Below are positions 1 to 7,329 of a DNA stretch of 64,000 nt, one piece after another. Both the position numbers and the translations under genes were made by a program. Under the pieces are notes generated by a model. The model saw nothing but the letters and a program-made list of their open reading frames with translations. It made no database searches and was not told where the DNA came from. The stretch covers positions 1-64,000 of the forward strand of contig CAYYRC010000006.1 in the NCBI GenBank assembly GCA_964474045.1, read 5' to 3'. Numbering within the stretch: position 1 is the first letter of the stretch; each line of letters starts with the position of its first letter. The stretch comes from JACJWR01 sp964474045 (GTDB lineage Bacteria; Actinomycetota; Actinomycetes; S36-B12; UBA10799).

Positions 1-710
1 CGGCCTGCCAACAGTTCGCTGAGCCGGGTGCCAGCGTGCACGACGGCCTTCGCCATAGGGGCGCGCACCGCGCGCCCGATCCTCTCGATGGGGCCGGATG
101 CCGAGATGGCGGCGCGCACCTGGCCATCCGGACCATGGACGGGTGCGGAGAGGCTGGCAAGCCCCGCCTCTCGCTCCGCGACGCTGTGGGCCCACCCCCG
201 TTTGCGCACCCGTGCCAAGTCCTCCGGGGTGAACCGGGCGTCCCGGCAGGCCCGCGCGATCCGTCCTTCGTCCGACCATGCCAGCAGCACCTGGGCTGCG
301 GAGCCGGCATTCATCGGCAGCAGCGTGCCGGCGGGGACTGAGTCCCTGAGGCCTGACGTCGGCTCGACCGAGGCGACGCACAGCCGTAGGTCGCCGCGGG
401 GGCGATACAGCTGGGCGCTGGCGCCCGCGGCGTCGCGCAAGTCCGTCAACACGGGTATCGCGGCTCGCAGCAGCCAGTCGTCGGCACCCCCCGCGGCAAG
501 CTCGCCGAGCCGGGGGCCGAGGGCGAACCGCCCCTGGTCGTCGCGCACGACATAGCGGCGCTGCTCCAATGCCGTGGCGAGGCGGTAGGCGGTCGGCCGC
601 GCGATTCCGGTGGTGAGCGACAGGTCCGCCAGCGCCAGCGGTGACCGCTCCAGGGCGCTGAGGACGAGGTCGATCTTGTCGAAGACGCCGACGCCTGTAG
701 ACTGTTCCAC
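1..710 (-). CDS. ndgR: IclR-family regulator of leucine biosynthesis (NdgR/LtbR type), 3' end cut by window edge
   Basis: Reading the minus strand from the GTG at 710 gives an uninterrupted 236-codon frame that runs off the left edge. Residues about 10-60 form an IclR winged helix (ALADLSLTTGIARPTAYRL); the rest matches the IclR effector domain. IclR proteins are usually 235-250 residues, so little is missing. It lies 69 bp from and divergent to leuCD, the position of NdgR (Streptomyces) and LtbR (Corynebacterium), IclR regulators of leucine genes. That placement is the basis for the specific name. The GTG sits six bases after a CAATAT -10-like hexamer, suggesting a leaderless mRNA. The effector cannot be read from sequence. 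Confidence 0.85.
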   Translation of the reverse strand, partial: MEQSTGVGVFDKIDLVLSALERSPLALADLSLTTGIARPTAYRLATALEQRRYVVRDDQGRFALGPRLGELAAGGADDWLLRAAIPVLTDLRDAAGASAQLYRPRGDLRLCVASVEPTSGLRDSVPAGTLLPMNAGSAAQVLLAWSDEGRIARACRDARFTPEDLARVRKRGWAHSVAEREAGLASLSAPVHGPDGQVRAAISASGPIERIGRAVRAPMAKAVVHAGTRLSELLAG

Positions 711-713
711 AAG

Positions 714-746
714 TTGATATTGCCGTCTCACATGCTGGACAGTCAA
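714..746. promoter_or_regulatory. Overlapping divergent promoters of ndgR and leuC
   Basis: Minus strand: TTGACT (741-746), 18-bp spacer, CAATAT (717-722), six bases, GTG of ndgR. Plus strand: TTGATA (714-719), 18-bp spacer, GACAGT (738-743), predicting a leader of about 30 nt before leuC with GAGGAGG at 769-775. The two promoters occupy the same bases, and their shared spacer holds the imperfect dyad GTCTCACATGCTGGAC (725-740). An IclR protein bound here could control both directions. This is read by eye, not tested. Confidence 0.5.
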
Positions 747-779
747 GCGGTGGGCGTGCGAGTGGATCGAGGAGGACCG

Positions 780-2195
780 ATGGGACTGACGCTGGCTGAG
801 AAGGTCTGGCGGGATCACGTGGTCATCGCCGGCGGCGACGGCACGCCGGACCTGCTCTACATCGACCTGCACCTGGTGCACGAGGTCACCAGCCCGCAGG
901 CTTTCGATGGGCTGCGGCAGGCAGGTCGCCCGGTGCACCGGCCCGATCTGACGCTGGCCACCGAGGATCACAACGTGCCGACGCTCGACGTCGACAAGCC
1001 CATCGCAGACCCCGTCTCCCGGACCCAGGTGGAGACCCTGCGCGCCAACTGCGCCGAGTTCGGTGTGCCGATCTACCCACTCGGGCACGCCGACCAGGGG
1101 ATTGTGCATGTCGTCGGCCCCCAGCTCGGCCTGACCCAGCCGGGCATGACCATCGTGTGCGGGGACTCCCATACCTCGACTCACGGCGCCTTCGGCGCCC
1201 TCGCCTTCGGGATCGGCACATCAGATGTCGAGCACGTGCTGGCGACTCAGACGCTGCCGCTCAAGCCCTTCAAGACCATGGCGATCACCGTCGAGGGGGA
1301 CTTGCCCGCCGGGGTCACGGCCAAGGACCTCGTGCTGGCGATCATCGCTCGCATCGGCACCGGCGGCGGCCAGGGCTACGTACTGGAGTACCGCGGCGAG
1401 GCCATCCGAAACCTCTCGATGGAGGGTCGGATGACCATCTGCAACATGAGCATCGAGGCCGGGGCGCGGGCCGGCATGATCGCGCCGGACGACACGACGT
1501 TCGCCTACCTCGAGGGCCGCGAGCACGCCCCCGGGGGCACGGAGTGGGACCGGGCCGTCGAGCACTGGCGCTCGCTCGCCACCGACGACGACGCCGAGTT
1601 CGACGCCGAGGTTGTGATCGACGCCTCGGAGCTCACCCCTTTCGTCACCTGGGGCACCAACCCCGCCCAGGGTCTGCCGCTGGGCGAGCGGGTGCCGGTG
1701 CCGGCCGAGATCGCCGACCCGCACGAGCGCGCGGCGGCCGAGAAGGCGTTGGCCTACATGGGTCTCGATGCGGGCATGCCGCTGCGCGACGTCGCCGTGG
1801 ACACGGTCTTCCTCGGCTCGTGCACCAACGGTCGAATCGAGGATCTGCGGGTGGCGGCCGAGGTGCTGCGGGGCCGGCAGGTCGCCGAGGGCGTCCGCAT
1901 GATCGTGGTGCCAGGGTCGGCTCGGGTGCGCCTGGCGGCCCAGGCCGAGCACCTCGACCAGGTCTTCCTGGAGGCAGGTGCCGAGTGGCGCGGGGCCGGG
2001 TGCAGCATGTGCCTGGCGATGAACCCCGACAAGCTCGCACCGGGTGAGCGCAGCGCATCGACGTCCAACCGGAACTTCGAGGGGCGACAAGGACCAGGTG
2101 GACGGACGCACCTGGTGTCGCCCCAGGTCGCCGCGGCCACGGCTGTGCGAGGCACGCTCTCAGCCCCGGCCGACCTCGACCCAGCCAACGCCTGA
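780..2195 (+). CDS. leuC: 3-isopropylmalate dehydratase large subunit LeuC
   Basis: Large subunit of isopropylmalate isomerase, which converts 2- to 3-isopropylmalate in leucine synthesis as a LeuCD heterodimer in the cytoplasm. The 471-residue product begins with the family's LAEKVWRDHVV block and has CGDSHTSTHGAFGALAFGIG. The three 4Fe-4S ligand cysteines are C348 (GSCTNGR), C408 and C411 (GCSMC). ATG 780 is chosen because GAGGAGG lies just upstream and the homologous N-terminus starts here; an in-frame ATG at 714 adds only 22 unconserved residues and would fall inside the promoter. leuD follows after 25 bp, so the two are probably cotranscribed under ndgR. Confidence 0.97.
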   Translation: MGLTLAEKVWRDHVVIAGGDGTPDLLYIDLHLVHEVTSPQAFDGLRQAGRPVHRPDLTLATEDHNVPTLDVDKPIADPVSRTQVETLRANCAEFGVPIYPLGHADQGIVHVVGPQLGLTQPGMTIVCGDSHTSTHGAFGALAFGIGTSDVEHVLATQTLPLKPFKTMAITVEGDLPAGVTAKDLVLAIIARIGTGGGQGYVLEYRGEAIRNLSMEGRMTICNMSIEAGARAGMIAPDDTTFAYLEGREHAPGGTEWDRAVEHWRSLATDDDAEFDAEVVIDASELTPFVTWGTNPAQGLPLGERVPVPAEIADPHERAAAEKALAYMGLDAGMPLRDVAVDTVFLGSCTNGRIEDLRVAAEVLRGRQVAEGVRMIVVPGSARVRLAAQAEHLDQVFLEAGAEWRGAGCSMCLAMNPDKLAPGERSASTSNRNFEGRQGPGGRTHLVSPQVAAATAVRGTLSAPADLDPANA

Positions 2196-2220
2196 GCCGC
2201 AGCAAACGAGGAGCACACCC

Positions 2221-2808
2221 ATGGAACCCTTCGAGATCCACACCGGCGTCGCCGCGCCGCTGCGCGCCAGCAACGTCGACACCGACCAGATCATCCCGGC
2301 CGAGTTCCTCAAGCGGATCACCCGCACCGGCTTTGAGGACGCACTCTTCTTCGCCTGGCGCCAGGATCCAGACTTCGTGCTCAATGAGCCTGCCTATGCC
2401 TCGGCGACAGTGCTCGTGGCAGGGCCGGACTTCGGGACGGGGTCCTCCCGCGAGCACGCGGTGTGGGCCCTGCAGTCCTACGGTTTTCGCGCCGTCCTGA
2501 GCAGCCGATTCGCAGATATCTTCCGTGGCAACTGTGGCAAGGCCGGAGTTGTGGCGGCCGTGCTGGACCAGGCTGACATCGAGCGGATCTGGGACTACTT
2601 GGACAGCGACCCCGGGGCTGAGGTGACGGTGGACCTCGTGGATCGCGAGGTGCGCGTGGGCGGCATGGAGTTGCCGTTCGACATCGACGACCACACCCGG
2701 GAGCGCCTGCTCAACGGCCACGATGACATCTCGCTGACGCTGGCCCACGCCGAGGCCATCGGCGAGTTCGAGCTGCGGCGCCCGATGTGGTCGCCGACCA
2801 CCGTCTAG
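2221..2808 (+). CDS. leuD: 3-isopropylmalate dehydratase small subunit LeuD
   Basis: Swivelling small subunit that completes the LeuC active site. The 195-residue protein has the family hallmarks: NVDTDQIIPAEFLKR near residue 20, DFGTGSSREHAVWAL near 75 and the FRGNCGKAG region near 103. The start at ATG 2221 follows GAGGAG; the open frame extends upstream into leuC but without family similarity. Length is normal (about 195-200). It is second in the leuCD operon. Confidence 0.97.
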   Translation: MEPFEIHTGVAAPLRASNVDTDQIIPAEFLKRITRTGFEDALFFAWRQDPDFVLNEPAYASATVLVAGPDFGTGSSREHAVWALQSYGFRAVLSSRFADIFRGNCGKAGVVAAVLDQADIERIWDYLDSDPGAEVTVDLVDREVRVGGMELPFDIDDHTRERLLNGHDDISLTLAHAEAIGEFELRRPMWSPTTV

Positions 2809-2838
2809 GCCCGCCGGTCCGTCTGCTTGGGTAGTGCC

Positions 2839-3189
2839 ATGGACGGCGTCGACGCGGCTGATCAGGCCCGGCAGGTGCAGCGGCCCGAGGAGGTCCAGCG
2901 TGCCGGGCAGGCGCCGCCGTTGACACCAGCGGACCATGAACGCTTCGCTCTGCCGGACTTCGATCTGCCGCGGTTAGCGGCGAATCTGCGCGGCGTCATG
3001 CCACGCCTGGACGAGGAGGCGCGAGACCGGCTCGAGCACGCCTGGGTCGCCATCCTCAACGCCATCAAGCAGCCCAAGGTGGATGCGGCCAGGCTGGCCG
3101 CCCGAATGAGCCGGCTAGCCGACGAGCTCGACGTCCTGCGCCAGCGCACGCTTCGCGACGAGGCTGACGAGGACGGGAAGCCTGACTGA
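2839..3189 (+). CDS. Small hypothetical protein between leuD and hupB
   Basis: A 116-residue protein of unknown function. The first 40 residues are hydrophilic and Gln/Pro-rich; residues about 45-110 look all-helical (LPRLAANLRGVMPRL, HAWVAILNAIKQPK, ARLAARMSRLADELDVLRQ) with heptad-like leucines, suggesting a short coiled coil. The tail is acidic. There are no membrane segments or cysteines. It starts 30 bp after leuD, with no clear Shine-Dalgarno, so translation may depend on leuCD. A TTG at 2827 would add four residues. Codon use and GC match the neighbours, so it is probably a real gene. Confidence 0.6.
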   Translation: MDGVDAADQARQVQRPEEVQRAGQAPPLTPADHERFALPDFDLPRLAANLRGVMPRLDEEARDRLEHAWVAILNAIKQPKVDAARLAARMSRLADELDVLRQRTLRDEADEDGKPD

Positions 3190-3328
3190 ACACCCACGTT
3201 TCTGCCGACACGCGGTGGATTTCCTTTTGCTGCAATGGTTTCCGGGGACTTCACACCCTAAGTTGTCCGTTGGGTAGCACGGCGGCCGATCGATCGATCA
3301 GGCGGCGAAGCGGCGAACGGGAGATTCG

Positions 3329-3910
3329 ATGAACAAGACCCAGTTGGTTGACACTGTCGCCGAGCGGCTGCAGATGAGCCGACGTGAGGCGCACGATGTG
3401 GTGGAGGCGGTGATCGCGGCGATCACTGAGAGCGTTGCCAAGGGAGAGCGCGTCGCGATCTCGGGCTTCGGCATCTTCGAGCAGGTGTTCCGGCAGGCGC
3501 GGATCGGGCGCAACCCCCGAACGGGGGAGACGGTCCGGATCGGCGCTGTGACGCTGCCGAAGTTCCGGCCCGGGCGGGATTTCAAGAACGTCGTGTCGGG
3601 CTTGGGAATAGCCGGCGGCGGAGCCGACGACGCCGAGCAGGCAGCTGCTCCGGCGGCCAAGAAGGCTCCCGCGGCCCGCAAGGCGCCGGCGGCGAAGAAG
3701 GCGCCGGCGGCCAAGAAGGCGCCCGCCAAGAAGGCCCCCGCGAAGAAGACTCCGACGGCGGCGAAGAAGGCTGCGACCACCAAGTCTGCGCCAGCGGCCA
3801 AGAAGGCCACCGCCAAGAAGGCGCCGGCGGCGAAGAAGGCCACCGCCAAGAAGACCGCGGCCAAGACTGCGTCAGCGGCCAAGAAGGCCACGCCGCCCGC
3901 AGACAGCTGA
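3329..3910 (+). CDS. hupB: HU-family nucleoid protein with Lys/Ala-rich tail (HupB type)
   Basis: DNA-binding nucleoid protein. Residues 1 to about 95 are a complete HU fold (MNKTQLVDTVAERLQMSRRE, then GFGIFEQVFRQARIGRNPRTGE, the DNA-clamping beta arm). Residues about 100-193 are a low-complexity basic tail of AAKKAP/ATAKK units, like the H1-like tail of mycobacterial HupB and Streptomyces HupS. Ordinary HU is about 95 residues, so half the protein is tail. ATG 3329 follows GGGAG with a 5-nt gap. The leuCD-hupB order is conserved in mycobacteria. It converges on cofC with 2 bp between stops. Confidence 0.95.
   Translation: MNKTQLVDTVAERLQMSRREAHDVVEAVIAAITESVAKGERVAISGFGIFEQVFRQARIGRNPRTGETVRIGAVTLPKFRPGRDFKNVVSGLGIAGGGADDAEQAAAPAAKKAPAARKAPAAKKAPAAKKAPAKKAPAKKTPTAAKKAATTKSAPAAKKATAKKAPAAKKATAKKTAAKTASAAKKATPPADS
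3632..3900 (+). repeat. Imperfect tandem repeat encoding the HupB Lys/Ala tail
   Basis: About 270 bp of degenerate in-frame repeats built on gcg-gcc-aag-aag-gc units, coding for AAKKAPA/ATAKK motifs. Such tracts change length easily by slippage, so the number of motifs probably varies between strains. Confidence 0.8.
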
Positions 3911-3912
3911 CG

Positions 3913-4518
3913 TTAGAGGTCAGTCAGACCCAGGGCGGCGGCAGTGGCTGTGCCCAGGCCGTACACCTGCGCCAGCGGTAGGTCAGTGGGCTCGTCGATG
4001 TCGATGCGCAATCGCATCGACACCTCTATTGCCGTTGCCCCCGAGGTGCGGTGGCGTGCTGCCGAGTTGGGTCCGAATGATGGGTTGAGGGCCGGGCCGG
4101 TGGTCGTGAGCACCGTGGTTCCGCCACTGGTGTGGTCGGCCACGAATGCTCGCGGCTGCGTCCGAGCCAGCCGCAACAGTTCATCGATCGTGTCCGATCG
4201 CGCCGCGGGAAGATCGGCCACCACCACCGCCACGCGTTCATGACCGCGCCGCCGTGCCTCGCTCTCGCCCGCGGCGATGGCCGTGTTCATGTCCGCGTCG
4301 CCGACGTCGAGCACCTCCGCGTCGGCCACCGTCACGCTGCCGTCGCCCACGAGCAGCACGAGTCCGACCGAGTTCGCCCCTGCCGCCGCCGCCACGACAT
4401 CTACCGCGAAGGCGCGGGCCAACTGCTCGCGCAGAGCGCCCAGCGCGGCCAGTCGGGACTTGGCTCTGGTGGCCGGGCTCATGGGCACCACCACGCACCA
4501 CTGGGTCTGCCGGATCAT
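3913..4518 (-). CDS. cofC: Phospho(enol)pyruvate/2-phospho-L-lactate guanylyltransferase CofC/FbiD (coenzyme F420 synthesis)
   Basis: A 201-residue nucleotidyltransferase that activates a three-carbon phosphoacid with GTP for F420 side-chain assembly. Visible features are the N-terminal WCVVVPMSPATRAKSRLA (substrate loop), LLVGDGSV, the DADMNTAIAAGE block, VVVADLPAARSDTIDELL (metal and nucleotide binding), and FGPNSAARHRTSGA followed by RLRIDIDEPTDL near the C-terminus. A fbiD-type gene in the hupB-gpsA interval is also seen in Mycobacterium. No other F420 gene is in this window. A GACAAT hexamer lies six bases before the ATG, suggesting a leaderless transcript. Whether the substrate is PEP or phospholactate cannot be told from sequence. 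Confidence 0.85.
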   Translation of the reverse strand: MIRQTQWCVVVPMSPATRAKSRLAALGALREQLARAFAVDVVAAAAGANSVGLVLLVGDGSVTVADAEVLDVGDADMNTAIAAGESEARRRGHERVAVVVADLPAARSDTIDELLRLARTQPRAFVADHTSGGTTVLTTTGPALNPSFGPNSAARHRTSGATAIEVSMRLRIDIDEPTDLPLAQVYGLGTATAAALGLTDL

Positions 4519-4524
4519 GGCCGC

Positions 4525-4530
4525 ATTGTC
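4525..4530 (-). promoter_or_regulatory. -10 hexamer of cofC (leaderless architecture)
   Basis: GACAAT on the minus strand at positions -12 to -7 relative to the ATG, so the predicted transcript starts at or next to the start codon. Confidence 0.4.
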
Positions 4531-4634
4531 CCCGATGTCCGGCTGCGGCGCGATGCCGACGCCATATGGGCGGTCGGCAGGACAACTCCGGTGCCGGGCG
4601 GCACTATGGGCGCCTGATCAGTCTGGGAGGTTTG

Positions 4635-5378
4635 GTGGCGGTGAGCCGGCATGGCGGACGCTCGTTGTCGCCCATGTACTGGGGTGCCGTCGTAACCCTC
4701 TGGCCGACGCTGATGGCGGCAACCAAGCGTGATTGGCGCGGGGTGGAGAACCTGCAGCGTACGTATCCGCCGGACGACGGGATCGTGGTCGCCGCGAATC
4801 ACCTCTCCTGGTTCGACCCGCTGCCGCTGTGCCATGTGTTGTGGGATAACGGTCGTCCGCCGCGCATCCTGGCCAAGGACAGTCTGTTCGAGGTTCCGGT
4901 GCTCAAACAGATCCTCAACGGTGCGGGGCAGATCCCGGTGAAGCGCTCGACCGACGATGCCGCGCTCGCCGTCGCCGATGCGGTGGACGCCATCCGGGAC
5001 GGCGAGGCCGTGGTGCTGTACCCCGAGGGGACGATCACGCGCGATGAGCACCTGTGGCCCATGAGTGGGCGCACTGGGGCAGCGCGGATAGCACTGCAGT
5101 CGGGCGCGCCCGTCATCCCGGTGGCCCAGTGGGGGGCCCAGGACGTCATGGGCCCGTATCGCAAAGAGTTCCGGATCTGGCCGCGCAAGACGATGCACTT
5201 CAACATCGGCGCGCCGGTGGACCTCGACGACTTGCGGGACCGCCCGATCACGGCCGAGGTCCTGGCCCAGGCCACGGGCCGCATCATGGACGACATCGCC
5301 GCGCTGCTGGGGGAGCTGCGAGGCGAGGACCCGCCCGCGACCAGGCTCGACTATCGAGCCAGCGGGGACAAGCACTAA
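4635..5378 (+). CDS. plsC: 1-acyl-sn-glycerol-3-phosphate acyltransferase (PlsC family)
   Basis: Membrane-associated acyltransferase that makes phosphatidate from lysophosphatidate. The 247-residue product has the PlsC motif I as NHLSWFDPLP (near residue 55), the phosphate-binding YPEGTITRD (near 128) and the APVIPVAQWG block. The catalytic His and Asp (HxxxxD) are intact. The open frame reaches back to 4146, but that part overlaps cofC antisense and has no similarity. GTG 4635 or GTG 4641, both after GGGAGG (4625-4630), are the best starts; the choice is uncertain by two codons. gpsA, which supplies glycerol-3-phosphate, follows after 51 bp, so both steps of phospholipid entry are paired. 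Confidence 0.9.
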   Translation: MAVSRHGGRSLSPMYWGAVVTLWPTLMAATKRDWRGVENLQRTYPPDDGIVVAANHLSWFDPLPLCHVLWDNGRPPRILAKDSLFEVPVLKQILNGAGQIPVKRSTDDAALAVADAVDAIRDGEAVVLYPEGTITRDEHLWPMSGRTGAARIALQSGAPVIPVAQWGAQDVMGPYRKEFRIWPRKTMHFNIGAPVDLDDLRDRPITAEVLAQATGRIMDDIAALLGELRGEDPPATRLDYRASGDKH

Positions 5379-5429
5379 CAGCCAGCAGCCCGGAACCGCC
5401 GGGCGGCGACGAGATTCCTAGGAGTGGAC

Positions 5430-6443
5430 ATGAAGATTGCGGTGATGGGTAGCGGATCGTGGGGCACCTCTCTGGGGATGGTCCTCGCCGACGCTGGTGG
5501 CGACGTGGCGATGTGGGCGCGGGAGCCCGACGTCGTCAACTCCATCAACGAGCAGCACGTCAACGAGCGCTACCACCCGGGGATCGAGCTGCCCGTGACC
5601 ATGTGGGCCAGTTCCGACCCCAAGGCCGTGCTGGCGGACGCCGAGGTCGTCATCCTCGCCATCCCGTCGCAGACGCTGCGCGAGAACCTCGCCGTCTGGA
5701 AGGACTACCTGGCCCCGGGAGCGATCCTGGTCAGCCTCATGAAGGGCATCGAGCTCGGCACGGTGATGCGGATGTCGCAGGTGATCGGCGACGTCACCGG
5801 GCTGCCCTCGGACCAGATCGCCGTCCTCTCAGGGCCCAACCTCGCCCGCGAGATCGCTCAGCGCCAGCCGGCCGCCACCACCATCGCCTCTACCAGCGAG
5901 GACGCCGCGCGCAAGGTGGCGGAGGCCGCCACCACCGCCTACTTCCGGCCCTACTACACGACCGACCTGGTCGGGGCCGAGATCGGCGGCTCGGTCAAGA
6001 ACGTCATCGCGCTGGCCAACGGCATGGCGGTGGGCATGGGCCTGGGCGAGAACACGCAGGCGAGCCTCATCACCCGCGGCCTGGCCGAGATGACGCGGCT
6101 GGGAGTGGCCCTGGGAGCGAATCCGATGACGTTCCAGGGCCTGGCCGGCATCGGCGACCTCATCGCCACCTGTACCTCGTCGCTGTCGCGCAACCGGACC
6201 TTCGGCGAGAACTTGGGCAAGGGCCTGACGGTGCAGGAGACGATCGACCGCACCAACCAGACCTGCGAGGGCGTCAAGAGCTGCCAGAGCATCCTGGACC
6301 TGGCCACCCGCAACGGGGTCGAGATGCCCATCACGGCTGAGGTCGTCAAGGTCGTGCACGAGCAGATGAGCCCGGAGGAGATGCTCGGTCACCTGATGTC
6401 GCGCGACCTGCGCGCCGAGCAGGGGCACGAAGGGGCCATCTGA
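5430..6443 (+). CDS. gpsA: NAD(P)-dependent glycerol-3-phosphate dehydrogenase
   Basis: Reduces dihydroxyacetone phosphate to sn-glycerol-3-phosphate for phospholipid synthesis. The 337-residue protein opens with the Rossmann motif MKIAVMGSGSWGTSLGMVLA, then SGPNLAREIA (near residue 134) and GSVKNVIALANGMAVG with the catalytic lysine, and C-terminal TCEGVKS. The length is typical. ATG 5430 follows AGGAG with a 5-nt gap; a GTG at 5424 would overlap the Shine-Dalgarno. It lies in the plsC-gpsA unit. Confidence 0.96.
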   Translation: MKIAVMGSGSWGTSLGMVLADAGGDVAMWAREPDVVNSINEQHVNERYHPGIELPVTMWASSDPKAVLADAEVVILAIPSQTLRENLAVWKDYLAPGAILVSLMKGIELGTVMRMSQVIGDVTGLPSDQIAVLSGPNLAREIAQRQPAATTIASTSEDAARKVAEAATTAYFRPYYTTDLVGAEIGGSVKNVIALANGMAVGMGLGENTQASLITRGLAEMTRLGVALGANPMTFQGLAGIGDLIATCTSSLSRNRTFGENLGKGLTVQETIDRTNQTCEGVKSCQSILDLATRNGVEMPITAEVVKVVHEQMSPEEMLGHLMSRDLRAEQGHEGAI

Positions 6444-6487
6444 TCCCCGGATAGGGCACTTGGTCCTGTCCCGTGCACGCTGCGTAA

Positions 6488-6501
6488 GGGTCTTTTGTCC
6501 C
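6488..6501. promoter_or_regulatory. DosR/DevR-like 14-bp dyad upstream of the orphan ABC ATPase gene
   Basis: GGGTCTTTTGTCCC matches 12 of 14 positions of the core GGGACTWWAGTCCC of the mycobacterial hypoxia regulator DosR, as I remember it. It sits 36 bp before the ATG at 6537, in a 93-bp gap that is A/T-richer than its surroundings. No DosR-family regulator gene is in the window, so the binding protein is unknown. Confidence 0.4.
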
Positions 6502-6536
6502 TAGCCCGCCTGGCCCGGCGGGGGCACTCTGACTAC

Positions 6537-7226
6537 ATGGACTACCCCGTCAAGCTTCGCGCGACTACCGCCCGCAGCGGGTCGGCGGAGTTGGTCGACG
6601 TGAACCTGTCGGTTCTGCCTGGCGAGGTGCACGGGGTCATCGGGCCCACCGGCGCCGGGAAGTCCACGCTGGTCCGGGTGGTGGTGGGCCTGACGCGGCC
6701 GGACGGCGGCAGCGCAACCGTGCTGGGCCTCGACCCGTGGACCGATGCCTTGGCGCTGCAGCGCAGGGTCGCCTACGCGGCCTGGCAGGTGGGCATGTGG
6801 CCGCAGCTGTCGGTGGCCGAGGTAGTGGGCTTCCTGCACCGGTTCACCGGGGACGTCGATGTGTGGTGTTGCCAGCGGCGCCTGTCCGAGATGGGCCTCG
6901 ACCCCGGCGCCAGCGTCGGCAGCCTCAACCGCTCGCAGCAGCTGGTGGTGGGCCGGGTCGCGGCACTGTGCCGGCCGGCCGAGCTATTCGTGCTCGACGA
7001 TGTCTACCTGGGCCTCTCCGGCGCGCTCCGAGATGGTCTGGCCGCCTGCGTGGCAGGCGTCCATGAACGTGGGGCGACAGTGCTGCTGACCGGCAGGGAG
7101 CTGGATCTGCATCCGGGCGATGTCGACCGCTTCACCCGAATCGACCGGGGGCTGGTGCTGGCCCCGGTGGCTGGCGCGGCCAGCTCGATCGGGGCCCGCC
7201 AGGGCGGGCGCGGGTTCCAGATGTGA
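6537..7226 (+). CDS. Orphan ABC-type ATPase domain with degenerate signature
   Basis: A 229-residue ABC ATPase-like protein. Walker A is intact (GPTGAGKST, near residue 39) and the order VVVGLTRPDGGSATVLG is typical of exporter ATPases. The LSGGQ signature is replaced by SLNRSQQLVVGRVAALCRPA, and Walker B reads ELFVLDDVYLGLSGAL, with Asp-Asp where Asp-Glu-Pro is usual, so the catalytic glutamate is missing. The C-terminus is a short Ala/Gly/Arg tail. No permease lies next to it. It may bind rather than efficiently hydrolyse ATP, or act as a regulator. An alternative TTG start at 6495 has a weak AAGGG. Confidence 0.7.
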   Translation: MDYPVKLRATTARSGSAELVDVNLSVLPGEVHGVIGPTGAGKSTLVRVVVGLTRPDGGSATVLGLDPWTDALALQRRVAYAAWQVGMWPQLSVAEVVGFLHRFTGDVDVWCCQRRLSEMGLDPGASVGSLNRSQQLVVGRVAALCRPAELFVLDDVYLGLSGALRDGLAACVAGVHERGATVLLTGRELDLHPGDVDRFTRIDRGLVLAPVAGAASSIGARQGGRGFQM

Positions 7227-7329
7227 CGGACATCGCTGCCGGCGCCGCAGCGTGATGCGTCAGCCCGGCCGGTGCGGCAGAATCGCTGCGGCGGCGGACG
7301 GTTCGCGTCTGCACAAGTGGAGGCTCTGA

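Noticed and set aside
446..712. Open frame on the minus strand overlapping the start of the IclR gene
   Set aside because: It is out of frame with the IclR protein, Ser/Arg/Pro-rich, and has no similarity; the frame from GTG 710 is the gene.
714..779. Upstream in-frame ATG extension of leuC
   Set aside because: It lies inside the divergent promoter block, lacks a Shine-Dalgarno, and the family N-terminus starts at 780 behind GAGGAGG.
3287..3300. CGATCGATCGATCA simple repeat upstream of hupB
   Set aside because: A short tetranucleotide run without further copies; too small to call a functional repeat, though slippage could alter spacing.
4146..4634. Long N-terminal extension of plsC
   Set aside because: The sequence is an Arg/Pro-rich antisense shadow of cofC; Shine-Dalgarno and homology begin near 4635.
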